This document shows positions 55,377 through 63,968 of a stretch of DNA of 64,000 nt, in pieces. The stretch spans positions 1 through 64,000 of the forward strand of contig DVEF01000015.1 in the NCBI GenBank assembly GCA_015295805.1. The letters run 5' to 3'. The notes under the pieces were generated by a model that was not told the DNA's origin, did no database searches, and saw only the letters and a program-made list of their open reading frames with translations. Position 1 is the stretch's first letter. Each line of letters starts with the position of its first letter. The translations under genes were made by a program, and so were the position numbers. Origin of the DNA: Geminocystis sp. M7585_C2015_104 (lineage in GTDB: Bacteria; Cyanobacteriota; Cyanobacteriia; Cyanobacteriales; Cyanobacteriaceae).

Positions 55377-56273
55377 ATGAGTAGACTACAGGTATTAAAA
55401 CCGTATCTGTTTTTGTTACCGGCGTTGACAATTTTGTTTATAGTAGTTTTTTTCCCGGCTATTCAGGCATTTTCTTTAAGTTTTAGTCGCTTTGAATATG
55501 ATTTGACGCAGCCGCCAGAGTGGATAGGATGGAGGAATTTTGAAAAACTGATGCAGGATGAGGTTTTCCAACAGACTGTGAAGAATACCCTGCTATATGT
55601 TGTTGGGGTGGTACCACCTTTGGTAATTTTATCCCTACTGTTGGCCATTTTAGTGAATCAGAAACTCCCAGGGATTCTTTGGTTTCGCACTACTTTTTAC
55701 ACTCCCGTGGTGGTATCGATGGTGGTAGCGGGAATAGCTTGGAAGGCAATATACTTGTCTAATGGGCTTTTTAATCAATTTTGGCTAAGTCTTGGCTTTA
55801 GGGAGGGAATTGGCTGGCTGACTAATCCAAAATGGGCTATCTGGAGTGTTATGATAGTGACCATCTGGAAGGGGCTAGGTTATTATATGGTAATCTACCT
55901 AGCCGGGTTACAAAGCATTCCTCCCGAGTTGTATGAAGCTGGGGCTATTGACGGTTCCGTAGGATGGAAGAAACATATTGATATTACCATACCTTTAATG
56001 CGTCCCTATATAATCTTAGTGGCTGTAATTTCGGCCTTGAGTGCCTCTAAGGTGTTTGAGGAGGTTTACATGTTGACTCAGGGGGGGCCTAACAATGCTT
56101 CCAAGACGGTAGTATATTACATGTACGAGAAAGCCTTTCGGGAATTAGAAATCAGTTACGCCTGTACTATAGGTTTGGTATTATTTGTTTTCATTTTGGT
56201 GTTGTCGTTGGGAAATTTATATTTTTCCAGGATAATGGGGGAAAAAGGCCATTGGCAAAGAGGAAATTATTAG
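55377..56273 (+). CDS. Carbohydrate ABC transporter permease (MalF/UgpA type)
   Basis: About 298 residues from ATG 55377; an in-frame ATG at 55365 adds four. Six hydrophobic helices are visible. The EAA loop that contacts the ATPase is YEAGAIDGSVGWKKHIDITI near residue 190, and LTQGGPNNASKTVVYYMYEK near the end is typical of MalF/UgpA permeases. Such proteins pair with a second permease, a binding protein and an ATPase; none of these is in the window. The substrate is therefore open (trehalose, glucosylglycerol or a similar sugar are possibilities). Confidence 0.9.
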   Translation: MSRLQVLKPYLFLLPALTILFIVVFFPAIQAFSLSFSRFEYDLTQPPEWIGWRNFEKLMQDEVFQQTVKNTLLYVVGVVPPLVILSLLLAILVNQKLPGILWFRTTFYTPVVVSMVVAGIAWKAIYLSNGLFNQFWLSLGFREGIGWLTNPKWAIWSVMIVTIWKGLGYYMVIYLAGLQSIPPELYEAGAIDGSVGWKKHIDITIPLMRPYIILVAVISALSASKVFEEVYMLTQGGPNNASKTVVYYMYEKAFRELEISYACTIGLVLFVFILVLSLGNLYFSRIMGEKGHWQRGNY

Positions 56274-56288
56274 AGAATTACTAGTGGG

Positions 56289-56692
56289 GATTTGCCTGTT
56301 GGGGAAAGGGGAAATAGTGGGGGGAGGTGAGGAATTGATTACAGATGGGTGATAATCATTATCCTGCGCTTGGGGAAAAACTAGTCGCCTAAGGGTAATA
56401 ACCATTATATTGTGTCCTCCAAGCCATTGAAAAAAGTGGCAATAAGACTGTTGCAAAAGGAGGGGGAGAGTGGATGGGGATTGGAAAATGGGTTTTAAAA
56501 GTTAAGAGAAGGAGTGAGAAGGCTAGGCGGAGTAGGAAGCAGGAGAATAACAATCATTCTCCCACAGTGCAGGGGGAAAATCGCAGGTGGGTATAAACTC
56601 AACACTGATTCGCCTGTTGCCGGGGAATAGGGGTAATAGTGGGAATGGGGGATTAGCTATAGAGGGGGGATAATCATTTTCCCTTGTGGGAG
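56289..56692. repeat. Non-coding stretch with two diverged direct repeats
   Basis: The 464 bases between the convergent stops at 56273 and 56738 hold no gene. Two copies of an approximately 85-base unit are visible, 56289-56376 and 56607-56692. Both begin GATTYGCCTGTTG, continue with a GGGAA/AATAGTGGG purine-rich part and end with GATAATCATT-TCC followed by a GGGG tract. They are clearly related but diverged. The stretch is unusually purine-rich on the plus strand. Confidence 0.6.
56350..56682. promoter_or_regulatory. Three Fur-box-like sites in the convergent intergenic stretch
   Basis: Site 1 at 56350-56364, TGATAATCATTATCC, matches the 7-1-7 Fur consensus TGATAATNATTATCA at 14 of 15 positions. 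Site 2 at 56542-56562 is a perfect GGAGAAT/ATTCTCC inverted repeat around seven bases. It also fits the 19-bp box GATAATGATAATCATTATC with four or five mismatches. Site 3 at 56668-56682 reads GGATAATCATTTTCC. A weaker relative (GGTAATAACCATTATAT) is at 56394. Binding by Fur is inferred from these matches alone. Confidence 0.45.
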
Positions 56693-56737
56693 GTGTGGGT
56701 GGGGGCAAAAGATATAAGGGTTTGTAACTGTAAATTC

Positions 56738-57142
56738 CTACGGGTTTGGGAGGTTGTTAAAAATAGAGGTAGACAGGGAAAATAGGCTGCCTAAAAGGAG
56801 GGCGATACTACTAAGACTACTAATAGCAAAACCCGGGGCTCTTTTGCCAGCTTCTTGATAGTATCCCCAGGCGTATATTACTCTTCCAAAAATCCAAATC
56901 CCCCCCAAAATTGCACCCCACAATTCGCTAACGTAGTAGGAGAAAATCCAGAGTAGGGGCAAGAAGAATACTAATTGCTCTAACATATTTTGTTGTACTC
57001 GTAGTGCCCTTTCAAAGTTTTCATCCCCCGTGGTAGCCGGAGGCATTATATTATATTTTCTCCTTGCCCTACCCACATTAATGGTGACTACAAAATAGAC
57101 TATCAAAGCCGATACTGTGATTATAGCAGGTCCTAACAACAT
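56738..57142 (-). CDS. MAPEG family membrane protein
   Basis: 134 residues with four hydrophobic helices and the MAPEG signature around residues 40-65: NFERALRVQQNMLEQLVFFL, with ERALRVQQN containing the conserved Glu, Arg and Asn that bind glutathione in relatives. VIYAWGYYQEAGKRAPG follows near residue 88. MAPEG members are glutathione transferases or related membrane enzymes; the substrate here is unknown. The cytochrome gene lies 23 bases upstream on the same strand. Confidence 0.87.
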   Translation of the reverse strand: MLLGPAIITVSALIVYFVVTINVGRARRKYNIMPPATTGDENFERALRVQQNMLEQLVFFLPLLWIFSYYVSELWGAILGGIWIFGRVIYAWGYYQEAGKRAPGFAISSLSSIALLLGSLFSLSTSIFNNLPNP

Positions 57143-57165
57143 GGTTTTTCTCTCCTTGTTAAAAG

Positions 57166-57540
57166 CTAGGATTTCCAGTTATTTTTTGCCTGAGTAAGCA
57201 CATATTCTGCTACTGCCTTTATTTCATCTTCTGTCAGCCGATTGCCAAAAGCCGACATATTATTTTTCCCCTGGGTGACTATTTGGATAATGGCTTCTGG
57301 AGAATCATAACCATATCTTTTTAGTGCCTTTAATTTGAGATTCTTCCCCCTCCTTATAATATTACTACCATTAGGGTGACAGGCGGCACAGTGGGTTTGA
57401 AAAATTTTTTCTCCTAGGTTGTGAGTAGGCGACTCTTGTGCCAGTGAGGGAGAAATGACTGTTAGCTGGAACAACAAAACGACAGTGGTTATAATCACAG
57501 AGGTTATGTGGTTTCCTCTTTTTTTGTGACCATTTTCCAT
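57166..57540 (-). CDS. Cytochrome c6-like protein
   Basis: 124 residues with a signal sequence (VIITTVVLLFQLTVISPSLA). The single heme site is FQTHCAACHPNG near residue 47. The axial Met lies in GKNNMSAFGNRLTEDEIKAV near 91. The order and spacing follow cytochrome c6, a lumenal carrier between cytochrome b6f and photosystem I or the oxidase. The Pro after CAACH, the basic GKNLKLKALKRYGY stretch and the extra N-terminal residues set it apart from standard PetJ, so it may be a c6 paralogue with a different partner. Confidence 0.85.
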   Translation of the reverse strand: MENGHKKRGNHITSVIITTVVLLFQLTVISPSLAQESPTHNLGEKIFQTHCAACHPNGSNIIRRGKNLKLKALKRYGYDSPEAIIQIVTQGKNNMSAFGNRLTEDEIKAVAEYVLTQAKNNWKS

Positions 57541-57582
57541 AACCCTACCTCTCTACTTATAATAATTTTTCTGAGGACATAT

Positions 57583-59244
57583 TTACTTATACCAGCGACT
57601 AGCAATTGGCATTTTCCAGCCGGTTCCGAATGCTTTGTCAGTAATTTTTAATCCAGGAGGTGCCTGTTTGCGTTTAAATTCTGCCATTGCTATCATCGTT
57701 ATGACTTTTTGAATATTCTCATGAGAGTGTCCGGCTTTTGCGATTTCTTCAGGAGACTGTCGGAGGTGGATATATCTTTCCAGAATGTCGTCAAGGATGT
57801 TATATGGTGGGAGGGTATCTTCGTCTTTTTGGTTAGGCCTTAATTCGGCACTAGGGGGTTTTACCAGTGTATTTTCTGGTATAATTTCCTGGTTTCTGTT
57901 AATCCATTTACAGAGGGAATAAACTTTAGTTTTTGGCAAGTCAGCAATTACTGCCAGGCCTCCATTCATATCTCCATAAAGAGTACAATATCCCACAGCC
58001 ATTTCTGATTTGTTGCCCGTAGAGAGGAGGAGATAGCCGAATTTATTAGCAATTGCCATTAGTAAAGTGCCCCTAATTCTGGATTGTAAATTTTCTTCAG
58101 CAATGCCAAATTCAGTATCTTTAAAAAGGGGATACAAAATTTCATCATAGGCTTTCATTACACCTTGAATTGGCAATATTTCCGTTTTTATACCCAGATT
58201 ATTTGCCAATTGTTGGGCATCTGAGATAGAATGTTGCGAGCTATAGGGAGAAGGCATTAAAACACCTAAAACATTTTCTTTTCCCAAGGCAGAAACAGCG
58301 ATTGTGGCTACCAGGGAAGAGTCAATGCCACCACTTAAACCTAAAACCGCCTTAGAGAAACCACACTTGTGGGCATAATCTTTTACTCCCAAAACAAGGG
58401 CGTTATAGATTTCTTCTTCTTCCTGCTGGTAGAGGGGATGGGGGGGAGAGAGGGGGAATAAGTCTTTTTTTCCGAGGCTATATTCTACATAAATTAAGTC
58501 CTCTGCAAATGGTTTTGCTCTAGCGATTATTTCCCCGCTTTTGTTAACAGAAAAACTGTAACCGTCAAAAATCAAATCATCATTGCCCCCCACCTGGTTT
58601 ACATATATGATGGGTTTGTTATAATTTCTAGCCAGGTGTGAGAGCATTTCCTCTCTTATTTTTTGCTTGCCACAGACGTAGGGGGATGCAGAAAGGTTAA
58701 TGATTAAGTCTGCTTCTAGCAAATCCTCTAGGGGGTTGACAGGATAATTTTTCTTGCCCCAAAATGACTCGTCATTCCACAAATCTTCACAGATGGTGAC
58801 GCCTATCTTGAGGTCATCAATGTTAAAATAGTTGGCACGATTTCCTGGGCTAAAATAACGAGCTTCTTCAAAAACGTCGTAAGTAGGTAGAAGCCGTTTA
58901 TGGAACAATTGTTTTATCTCACCATTAGCCAAAAGTGCGGCACTATTATAAAGAGGTTTTTCTCCCTGTATAGAAGCTGAAGGATTGGGAGTTACTGTGC
59001 CTATTAATACTTGTATTTCTGGGGGCGCTTCCTGGGCAAATTTATGCAAAGAGGAGTTGATTTTTTCGATAAAACTATTGTAGAATAGTAAGTCTTTAGG
59101 AGGATAACCACAAATAGATAATTCAGGAAAGAGGAGTAATTTTGCCCCTTGCCGGGAGGCCAAAGAGACTGTGTGGCGAATTTTGTGGAGATTGTAATCA
59201 ATGTCGCCAATGATGGGATTGAGTTGGGCAATAGCTATTTTCAT
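57583..59244 (-). CDS. nadE: Glutamine-dependent NAD+ synthetase
   Basis: NadE makes NAD+ from deamido-NAD+, ATP and glutamine. 553 residues with two domains. The nitrilase-type glutaminase has Glu in LLFPELSICGYPPKDLL near residue 40, Lys near 115 in HKRLLPTYDVFEEARYF, and Cys in GVTICEDLWND near 150. The synthetase domain has the PP-loop LGLSGGIDSSLVATIAVSAL near 300 and LLSTGNKSEMAVGYCTLYGD. The gene is divergent to cobH across 98 bases. Confidence 0.97.
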   Translation of the reverse strand: MKIAIAQLNPIIGDIDYNLHKIRHTVSLASRQGAKLLLFPELSICGYPPKDLLFYNSFIEKINSSLHKFAQEAPPEIQVLIGTVTPNPSASIQGEKPLYNSAALLANGEIKQLFHKRLLPTYDVFEEARYFSPGNRANYFNIDDLKIGVTICEDLWNDESFWGKKNYPVNPLEDLLEADLIINLSASPYVCGKQKIREEMLSHLARNYNKPIIYVNQVGGNDDLIFDGYSFSVNKSGEIIARAKPFAEDLIYVEYSLGKKDLFPLSPPHPLYQQEEEEIYNALVLGVKDYAHKCGFSKAVLGLSGGIDSSLVATIAVSALGKENVLGVLMPSPYSSQHSISDAQQLANNLGIKTEILPIQGVMKAYDEILYPLFKDTEFGIAEENLQSRIRGTLLMAIANKFGYLLLSTGNKSEMAVGYCTLYGDMNGGLAVIADLPKTKVYSLCKWINRNQEIIPENTLVKPPSAELRPNQKDEDTLPPYNILDDILERYIHLRQSPEEIAKAGHSHENIQKVITMIAMAEFKRKQAPPGLKITDKAFGTGWKMPIASRWYK

Positions 59245-59342
59245 GGGGGCAACATTGTGCGGTGTTTCCCCATATTATACGATATGGATATGATGGTACG
59301 ACCGTAGCTGACGGACGACAATAAGGATAGTGATACATAGGG

Positions 59343-59972
59343 ATGATAGAGTATCTTCGGAACGGAGAACAGATTTATAGACAATCCTTTGCCATAATCA
59401 GGAAGGAGGCTTGTTTAAAGGGGTTGGAAGAGGGGTTGGCAAAAGTGGCAGTAAGACTAATTCATGCTTGTGGGATGACGGATATAGTAAAGGATTTGGA
59501 AGCATCCCCCCTGGCGGTAGAAAAGGGGAAAGAGGCTTTGAAAAAAGGGGCAAAGATACTGTGTGATTCGGAAATGGTGGCACATGGAATCATCCGTAGA
59601 CGTTTAGAGGCGAAAAATGAGATCATATGTACTATAAACGACCCAATAGTGCCCACCATAGCCCATAAAATTAAGAATACCAGATCAGCGGCGGCAGTGG
59701 AACTATGGCTACCCCACCTAGAGGATGCAGTGGTGGTGATTGGGAATGCCCCTACGGCGTTGTTTCACCTGCTGGAGTTATTGGATGAAGGGGCGCCAAA
59801 ACCGGCAATAATTCTGGGGTTTCCGGTGGGGTTTGTAGGCGCGGTGGAATCGAAACGGGAATTAGCCAAAAATCCCCGGGGTGTGGCTTTTATTACCCTC
59901 CATGGTAGAAGAGGGGGTAGCGCCATGGCTGCTGCTGCCGTCAACGCTTTGGCGAGGGAGGAGGAAGTATGA
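59343..59972 (+). CDS. cobH: Precorrin-8X methylmutase
   Basis: CobH/CbiC moves a methyl group from C-11 to C-12 of precorrin-8X, giving hydrogenobyrinate in cobalamin synthesis. 209 residues. It starts YLRNGEQIYRQSFAIIRKEA and has the family His in RLIHACGMTDIV near residue 40. The C-terminal VVIGNAPTALFHLLELLDEG and ILGFPVGFVGAVESK are diagnostic. The start of cobI overlaps its stop (ATGA), and cobJ follows, so the three form one operon. I see no cobalamin riboswitch in the 98-base leader. Confidence 0.95.
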   Translation: MIEYLRNGEQIYRQSFAIIRKEACLKGLEEGLAKVAVRLIHACGMTDIVKDLEASPLAVEKGKEALKKGAKILCDSEMVAHGIIRRRLEAKNEIICTINDPIVPTIAHKIKNTRSAAAVELWLPHLEDAVVVIGNAPTALFHLLELLDEGAPKPAIILGFPVGFVGAVESKRELAKNPRGVAFITLHGRRGGSAMAAAAVNALAREEEV

Positions 59973-60691
59973 CTGTAGGTAAATTGTATGGAGTAGGGAT
60001 TGGGCCAGGAGATAGGGAATTGTTGACTTTGAAGGCATATAGAATTCTAACAACAGTGCCAGTTATTGCCTATCCTACTATGGAAAATGGCAAGGCAAGG
60101 GCAAGGGCATTGGTAGCCGACCTGATTAAGCCACAACAGATAGAAATCCCCTATCCGTTGCCTTTTAGCCGGGAAAAATCCTCCCAACCCTATTACGAGG
60201 CAGCTGCCAGCCAAATTGCCTCCCATCTAAAACAAGGAAGGGATGTAGCCGTCTTATGCTTGGGAGATCCCATGTTATATGGAACTTTCATGTATATATA
60301 CAAAATTCTAGCTCCCCGTTTTCCTGTGGAGGTAGTACCAGGAGTTTCATCCATAATGGCGGCAGCGGCTCTATTAGGCGCGCCTTTGAGTTACAGAGAT
60401 GATGTGTTTAGTGTGATTCCAGCTACCTTACACAGAGAGATTATAGTAGACAGGCTAAGCAGGTGTGATGGGGCAGCTATTATCAAACTAGGCAGACACT
60501 TTCCCAAGGTTAGAGAGATTTTAAGGCAATTAGGACTGATAGACAGGGCATTGTACATCGAGAGGGCTACTTGGGTCAATCAGAGGGTAATCCCCATTGA
60601 AGAAGTGCAATTGTCTGACATTACCTACTGGTCATTGATTTTAATTCCTAGTAAAAGTTATGGAAAAACTAGCCATTGTCACCTTGAATGA
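59969..60691 (+). CDS. cobI: Precorrin-2 C20-methyltransferase
   Basis: CobI/CbiL methylates C-20 of precorrin-2 (or its cobalt form) with SAM. 240 residues with the class III methyltransferase opening YGVGIGPGDRELLTLKAYRI. The SAM loop VAVLCLGDPMLYGTFMYIY comes near residue 92, and VVPGVSSIMAAAALLGAPL near 114 is typical of the family. It begins in the ATGA overlap with cobH, and its last 32 bases overlap the start of cobJ, showing translational coupling. Confidence 0.95.
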   Translation: MTVGKLYGVGIGPGDRELLTLKAYRILTTVPVIAYPTMENGKARARALVADLIKPQQIEIPYPLPFSREKSSQPYYEAAASQIASHLKQGRDVAVLCLGDPMLYGTFMYIYKILAPRFPVEVVPGVSSIMAAAALLGAPLSYRDDVFSVIPATLHREIIVDRLSRCDGAAIIKLGRHFPKVREILRQLGLIDRALYIERATWVNQRVIPIEEVQLSDITYWSLILIPSKSYGKTSHCHLE

Positions 60692-61850
60692 GAGGGGGTT
60701 ACAGACAGCCGGGAGAATAAAGAGGGGGATAGGGGATGCCTTGATTTACGGATTAGCCAGTGGGTGTCAGGAGGCGGATGTATTATACGAGGATTTTAGC
60801 CAGTTAGTGAGGGAGTTATTTAGCCAGGGGGTGGGTATTATCGGCATTTGCACCACTGACATTTTAATTCGGGCTGTGACGCCATTGTTGCATGACAATT
60901 GGCAAGAGTCTCCTGTTATTGCCGTGGGGGAGGATGGAGGGGTGATAGTGCCCCTACTAGGTAAAATGGAGACTGTCAAGGGCATAGCCAGACAAATAGG
61001 GGAGGTGTTAAGGGGGATGGCGGCGAAACCTACCAGTGGCGAAACCTGGCTTGGGAGGGGGAGGGGTAATGTGGATGAGGTAGAGGGAAACAGGGGAAAG
61101 GTAACTCTTGTGGGTATTGGGCCTGGTAGTACTGCACTACTTACACCACAAGCCCTACAAGCTTTATTATCTGCCACTGACTGGGTGGGGTATAACAGAT
61201 ACCTAGACTTAGTAGAATACCTGCGAAAACCAGAGACAGTCTGTCATGCCTCCGACAACCGACAGGAGTTAGAAAGGGCAAAAATGGCGTTGCAGTTGGC
61301 AGAAAAAGGCAAAAGGGTGGCCCTTATTTCGGGGGGGGATGTAGGGATTTATGGCATGGCGGCGACGCTATTTGAGGTGATAGAGAAAAATCCCGGCAAG
61401 TGGGAGGGGGTGGATATTGAAATCGCCTCAGGTATATCTGCCATGCAGGTTGCAGCTGCTTTAACAGGCGCACCCCTCGGGCATGATTTTTGTGTCATTT
61501 CCCTTTCTAATCTCCTTAAACCCTGGGATATAATTGCCCAAAGGATTGAGTTGGCTGCCAGAGGGGATTTTGTCATTGTCTTTTACAATCCGGTGTCTAA
61601 ACAGAGGAGGTGGCAGTTAGACAAAGCCAAGGAGATTCTGTTAAAATGGCGTCTGCCTTACACTCCTGTTATTTTGGGGCACAATTTGACAAGGGAGGGG
61701 GAGAAGATAGAGATTATCAAACTAATAGACTTGAATGGTCAGGCTGCAGACATGAACACGACAATCATAGTAGGTTCTAGTCAGACTAGAATTGTAAGGC
61801 GGGGGGGTAAACAATGGGTGTATACGCCACGTCAATACCCAGGGGTTTAG
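60660..61850 (+). CDS. cobJ: CbiG N-domain fused to precorrin-3B C17-methyltransferase (CobJ)
   Basis: 396 residues. Residues about 1-120 resemble the CbiG N-terminal domain (IIGICTTDILIRAVTPLLHD), but the usual GHxGGAN motif is replaced by LLGKMETVKGIA. Residues 146-396 are CobJ/CbiH, the ring-contracting methyltransferase. Its opening VTLVGIGPGSTALLTPQALQ, SAM loop LISGGDVGIYGMAATLFEVI and IASGISAMQVAAALTGAPLG are clear. As I recall, many cyanobacterial homologues carry a complete CbiG and are near 600 residues; here the CbiG middle and C-terminal domains are missing. Confidence 0.88.
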   Translation: MEKLAIVTLNERGLQTAGRIKRGIGDALIYGLASGCQEADVLYEDFSQLVRELFSQGVGIIGICTTDILIRAVTPLLHDNWQESPVIAVGEDGGVIVPLLGKMETVKGIARQIGEVLRGMAAKPTSGETWLGRGRGNVDEVEGNRGKVTLVGIGPGSTALLTPQALQALLSATDWVGYNRYLDLVEYLRKPETVCHASDNRQELERAKMALQLAEKGKRVALISGGDVGIYGMAATLFEVIEKNPGKWEGVDIEIASGISAMQVAAALTGAPLGHDFCVISLSNLLKPWDIIAQRIELAARGDFVIVFYNPVSKQRRWQLDKAKEILLKWRLPYTPVILGHNLTREGEKIEIIKLIDLNGQAADMNTTIIVGSSQTRIVRRGGKQWVYTPRQYPGV

Positions 61851-62581
61851 AGGAAATTAAGTAGCCAGTCAATGGCGGCATCTACAGTAAACACCCTATT
61901 AGCCGGGGGGAAAGTGGGGCGTTTAATCATGACTACTGGTAGGGATAACTGTCTAGCTGCAACGATTTTGGCATAGGTAGCGTCACCCCCACTATTCTTG
62001 CTGACAATTACCTGTATCTGGTAGCGTTTTAACAATTCTATCTCCTCCTGGAGAGAAAAAGGGCCCCTTGCCAATATAATCTCCCCTGGGGGTATTGGGG
62101 GGGAGGGAGACTCAATCATCCGCATTAAAAACCATAACTGCCGTAAATGAGCATATTTACTTAGTTCCTGACGGCCAATGGTGAGGAATATTCTGTTACC
62201 CAATTCAGGGAGTATATCAGCCGCCTGTTGATGACTTTTTACCTCTATCCAATTATCCCCCTCTTGTTTTTCCCAAGGAAGACGCACTAATTGGAGATGG
62301 GGAATACCGACAGTGTTAGCAGCAGTATAGGCATTGAAGGAGATGTTAGCCGCAAAGGGGTGGGTGGCATCAATCAACAAGTCAATAGCCTCCCGTCGAA
62401 TATACCCCACCAAACCCTCCACACCACCAAAACCGCCGACACGGGAAGCCTCCACCCGGGGTTTACTGACACTGCCAGCCAAGGAGAATATTACTTCTAG
62501 TTGGGGATACTGACGTAACCGCCGCTGTAATTCTATCGCTTCGCTGCTGCCTCCCAACAGTAATAGCTTTTTCCTTCTCAT
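61847..62581 (-). CDS. cobK: Precorrin-6A reductase
   Basis: CobK/CbiJ reduces precorrin-6A at C-18/C-19 with NAD(P)H. 244 residues with the family N-terminus LLLGGSSEAIELQRRLRQYP, then FSLAGSVSKPRVEASRVGGF and LLIDATHPFAANISFNAYTA near residue 70. The C-terminal IVSKNSGGDATYAKIVAARQ and VMIKRP complete the pattern. It converges on cobJ with a 4-base overlap, so the cobalamin genes sit on both strands. Cobalamin or pseudocobalamin synthesis by the host is implied, but the rest of the pathway is elsewhere. Confidence 0.93.
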   Translation of the reverse strand: MRRKKLLLLGGSSEAIELQRRLRQYPQLEVIFSLAGSVSKPRVEASRVGGFGGVEGLVGYIRREAIDLLIDATHPFAANISFNAYTAANTVGIPHLQLVRLPWEKQEGDNWIEVKSHQQAADILPELGNRIFLTIGRQELSKYAHLRQLWFLMRMIESPSPPIPPGEIILARGPFSLQEEIELLKRYQIQVIVSKNSGGDATYAKIVAARQLSLPVVMIKRPTFPPANRVFTVDAAIDWLLNFL

Positions 62582-62629
62582 TCTCCGGGTATATGGGGGA
62601 AGACTGTTGACTTTCCCCCTAGATACACA

Positions 62630-62866
62630 CTAAAATACCTGTTCTACTTCTGCAATTTCTGGTATACACTCCCGCAAACGACGCTCAATCCCCAATTTTA
62701 GGGTCATAGTGGAACTGGGGCAAGCGCCGCATGCCCCTTGTAGTCTCAATTTTACCACGGGGCCATCTATTTCCACCAGTTCCACGTTACCACCGTCAGC
62801 CATTAGATAGGGACGTAATTCATTCAAAACTTGTTCTACATTCTCTCTAGTAAGTGCTAATGCCAT
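62630..62866 (-). CDS. NifU-like iron-sulfur scaffold (CnfU/Nfu)
   Basis: 78 residues, only the Nfu domain. The CxxC cluster-binding motif is in [20 protein letters not shown] near residue 42, preceded by the typical [19 protein letters not shown]. Such single-domain proteins carry and deliver [2Fe-2S] or [4Fe-4S] clusters, in phototrophs notably for photosystem I. It lies 48 bases upstream of cobK on the same strand and is divergent to ycf39. The other cluster-related gene here, sufR, is 47 kb away. Confidence 0.94.
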   Translation of the reverse strand: MALALTRENVEQVLNELRPYLMADGGNVELVEIDGPVVKLRLQGACGACPSSTMTLKLGIERRLRECIPEIAEVEQVF

Positions 62867-62996
62867 ATCCTTTCCTATTTCTGCTACTCACCCTTATCTG
62901 ACTATCATAACCAAAAATTCTCCTTCCATAGGCCTACCACCTTTCTGATAAAATCTTAAAGAATATTAAAGATATGTAAACAAAATTAATAATTGT

Positions 62997-63968
62997 ATGA
63001 AAATACTAGTAGTAGGGGCGACAGGCACATTAGGCAGACAAGTAGTACGTCAGGCAATCGAACAAGAGTATCCCGTGCGTTGTCTAGTAAGAAGCAAAGG
63101 CAAGGCAACCTTCCTCAAGGAATGGGGTGCAGAATTAGTTACAGGAAATCTCTGTAAACCGGAAACCCTACCCCCAGCCTTGGAGGGGATAGACGTAGTA
63201 GTAGATGCTGCTACAGCTAGACCTACAGATTCTTTGTCCATCAAACAAGTAGACTGGGATGGCAAGGTGAGTCTAATCCAAGCCTGTGTCAAAGCCAATA
63301 TCAAACGCTATATCTTCTTTTCTATCCTTAATGCCCAAGAGTTTGAAGATGTACCCCTGATGAATATTAAACACTGCACTGAGTTGTTTTTGCAGGACTG
63401 TGGACTAGATTATACCATTTTCCGACTAGCAGGCTTTATGCAGGGTTTAATTGGACAATATGCTATTCCCATTCTAGACCAACAGCCAGTGTGGGTGAGT
63501 GGGGAGAATACCCCTATTGGTTATATTAACACTCAGGATGTGGCCAAATTCGTCATTCGTGCTATCTCTTTACCGGAAACTGCTAATCATACCTATCCCC
63601 TCGTAGGACCTCGGGCATGGACCGCTGATGAGATAATTAGTCTATGTGAAAAACTGTCTGGCAAAAAAGCTAAAATCTCCCGTATACCTCTAGGATTTTT
63701 GCGATGGCTGCGCAATTTTACTCGTTGGTTCAAGTGGACTCTAAATGCCTCTGATAGACTCGCTTTTGCCTCCGTTTTGGCTAGTGGTAAACCCCTTTTT
63801 GCCTCCATGGAAGAAGTCTATGAAACCTTCAAAATTCCCCCTGAGGAGATGACCACTTTGGAATCTTACTTGCAAGAGTATTTTGAGCGCATTATGAAGA
63901 GACTCAAGGAAATAGAATATGAAAAAAATAAAGGGAAAAAACGCAAAAAAAACAGTTTCTTTAAGTAG
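62997..63968 (+). CDS. ycf39: Ycf39-type NmrA-like dehydrogenase family protein
   Basis: Ycf39 binds high-light-inducible proteins and helps deliver chlorophyll to D1 during photosystem II assembly. 323 residues, an atypical short-chain dehydrogenase. The Rossmann motif is ILVVGATGTLGRQVVRQAIE at residue 3, followed by YPVRCLVRSKGKATFLKEWG. The middle IKRYIFFSILNAQEF lacks the usual catalytic Tyr-x3-Lys. The C-terminal tail is strongly basic (EYEKNKGKKRKK). Assignment rests on length, the opening and overall pattern. Confidence 0.92.
   Translation: MKILVVGATGTLGRQVVRQAIEQEYPVRCLVRSKGKATFLKEWGAELVTGNLCKPETLPPALEGIDVVVDAATARPTDSLSIKQVDWDGKVSLIQACVKANIKRYIFFSILNAQEFEDVPLMNIKHCTELFLQDCGLDYTIFRLAGFMQGLIGQYAIPILDQQPVWVSGENTPIGYINTQDVAKFVIRAISLPETANHTYPLVGPRAWTADEIISLCEKLSGKKAKISRIPLGFLRWLRNFTRWFKWTLNASDRLAFASVLASGKPLFASMEEVYETFKIPPEEMTTLESYLQEYFERIMKRLKEIEYEKNKGKKRKKNSFFK

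Noticed and set aside
59245..59342. Cobalamin riboswitch ahead of cobH
   Set aside because: The leader is only 98 bases and I see none of the conserved B12-box sequence or the required helices.
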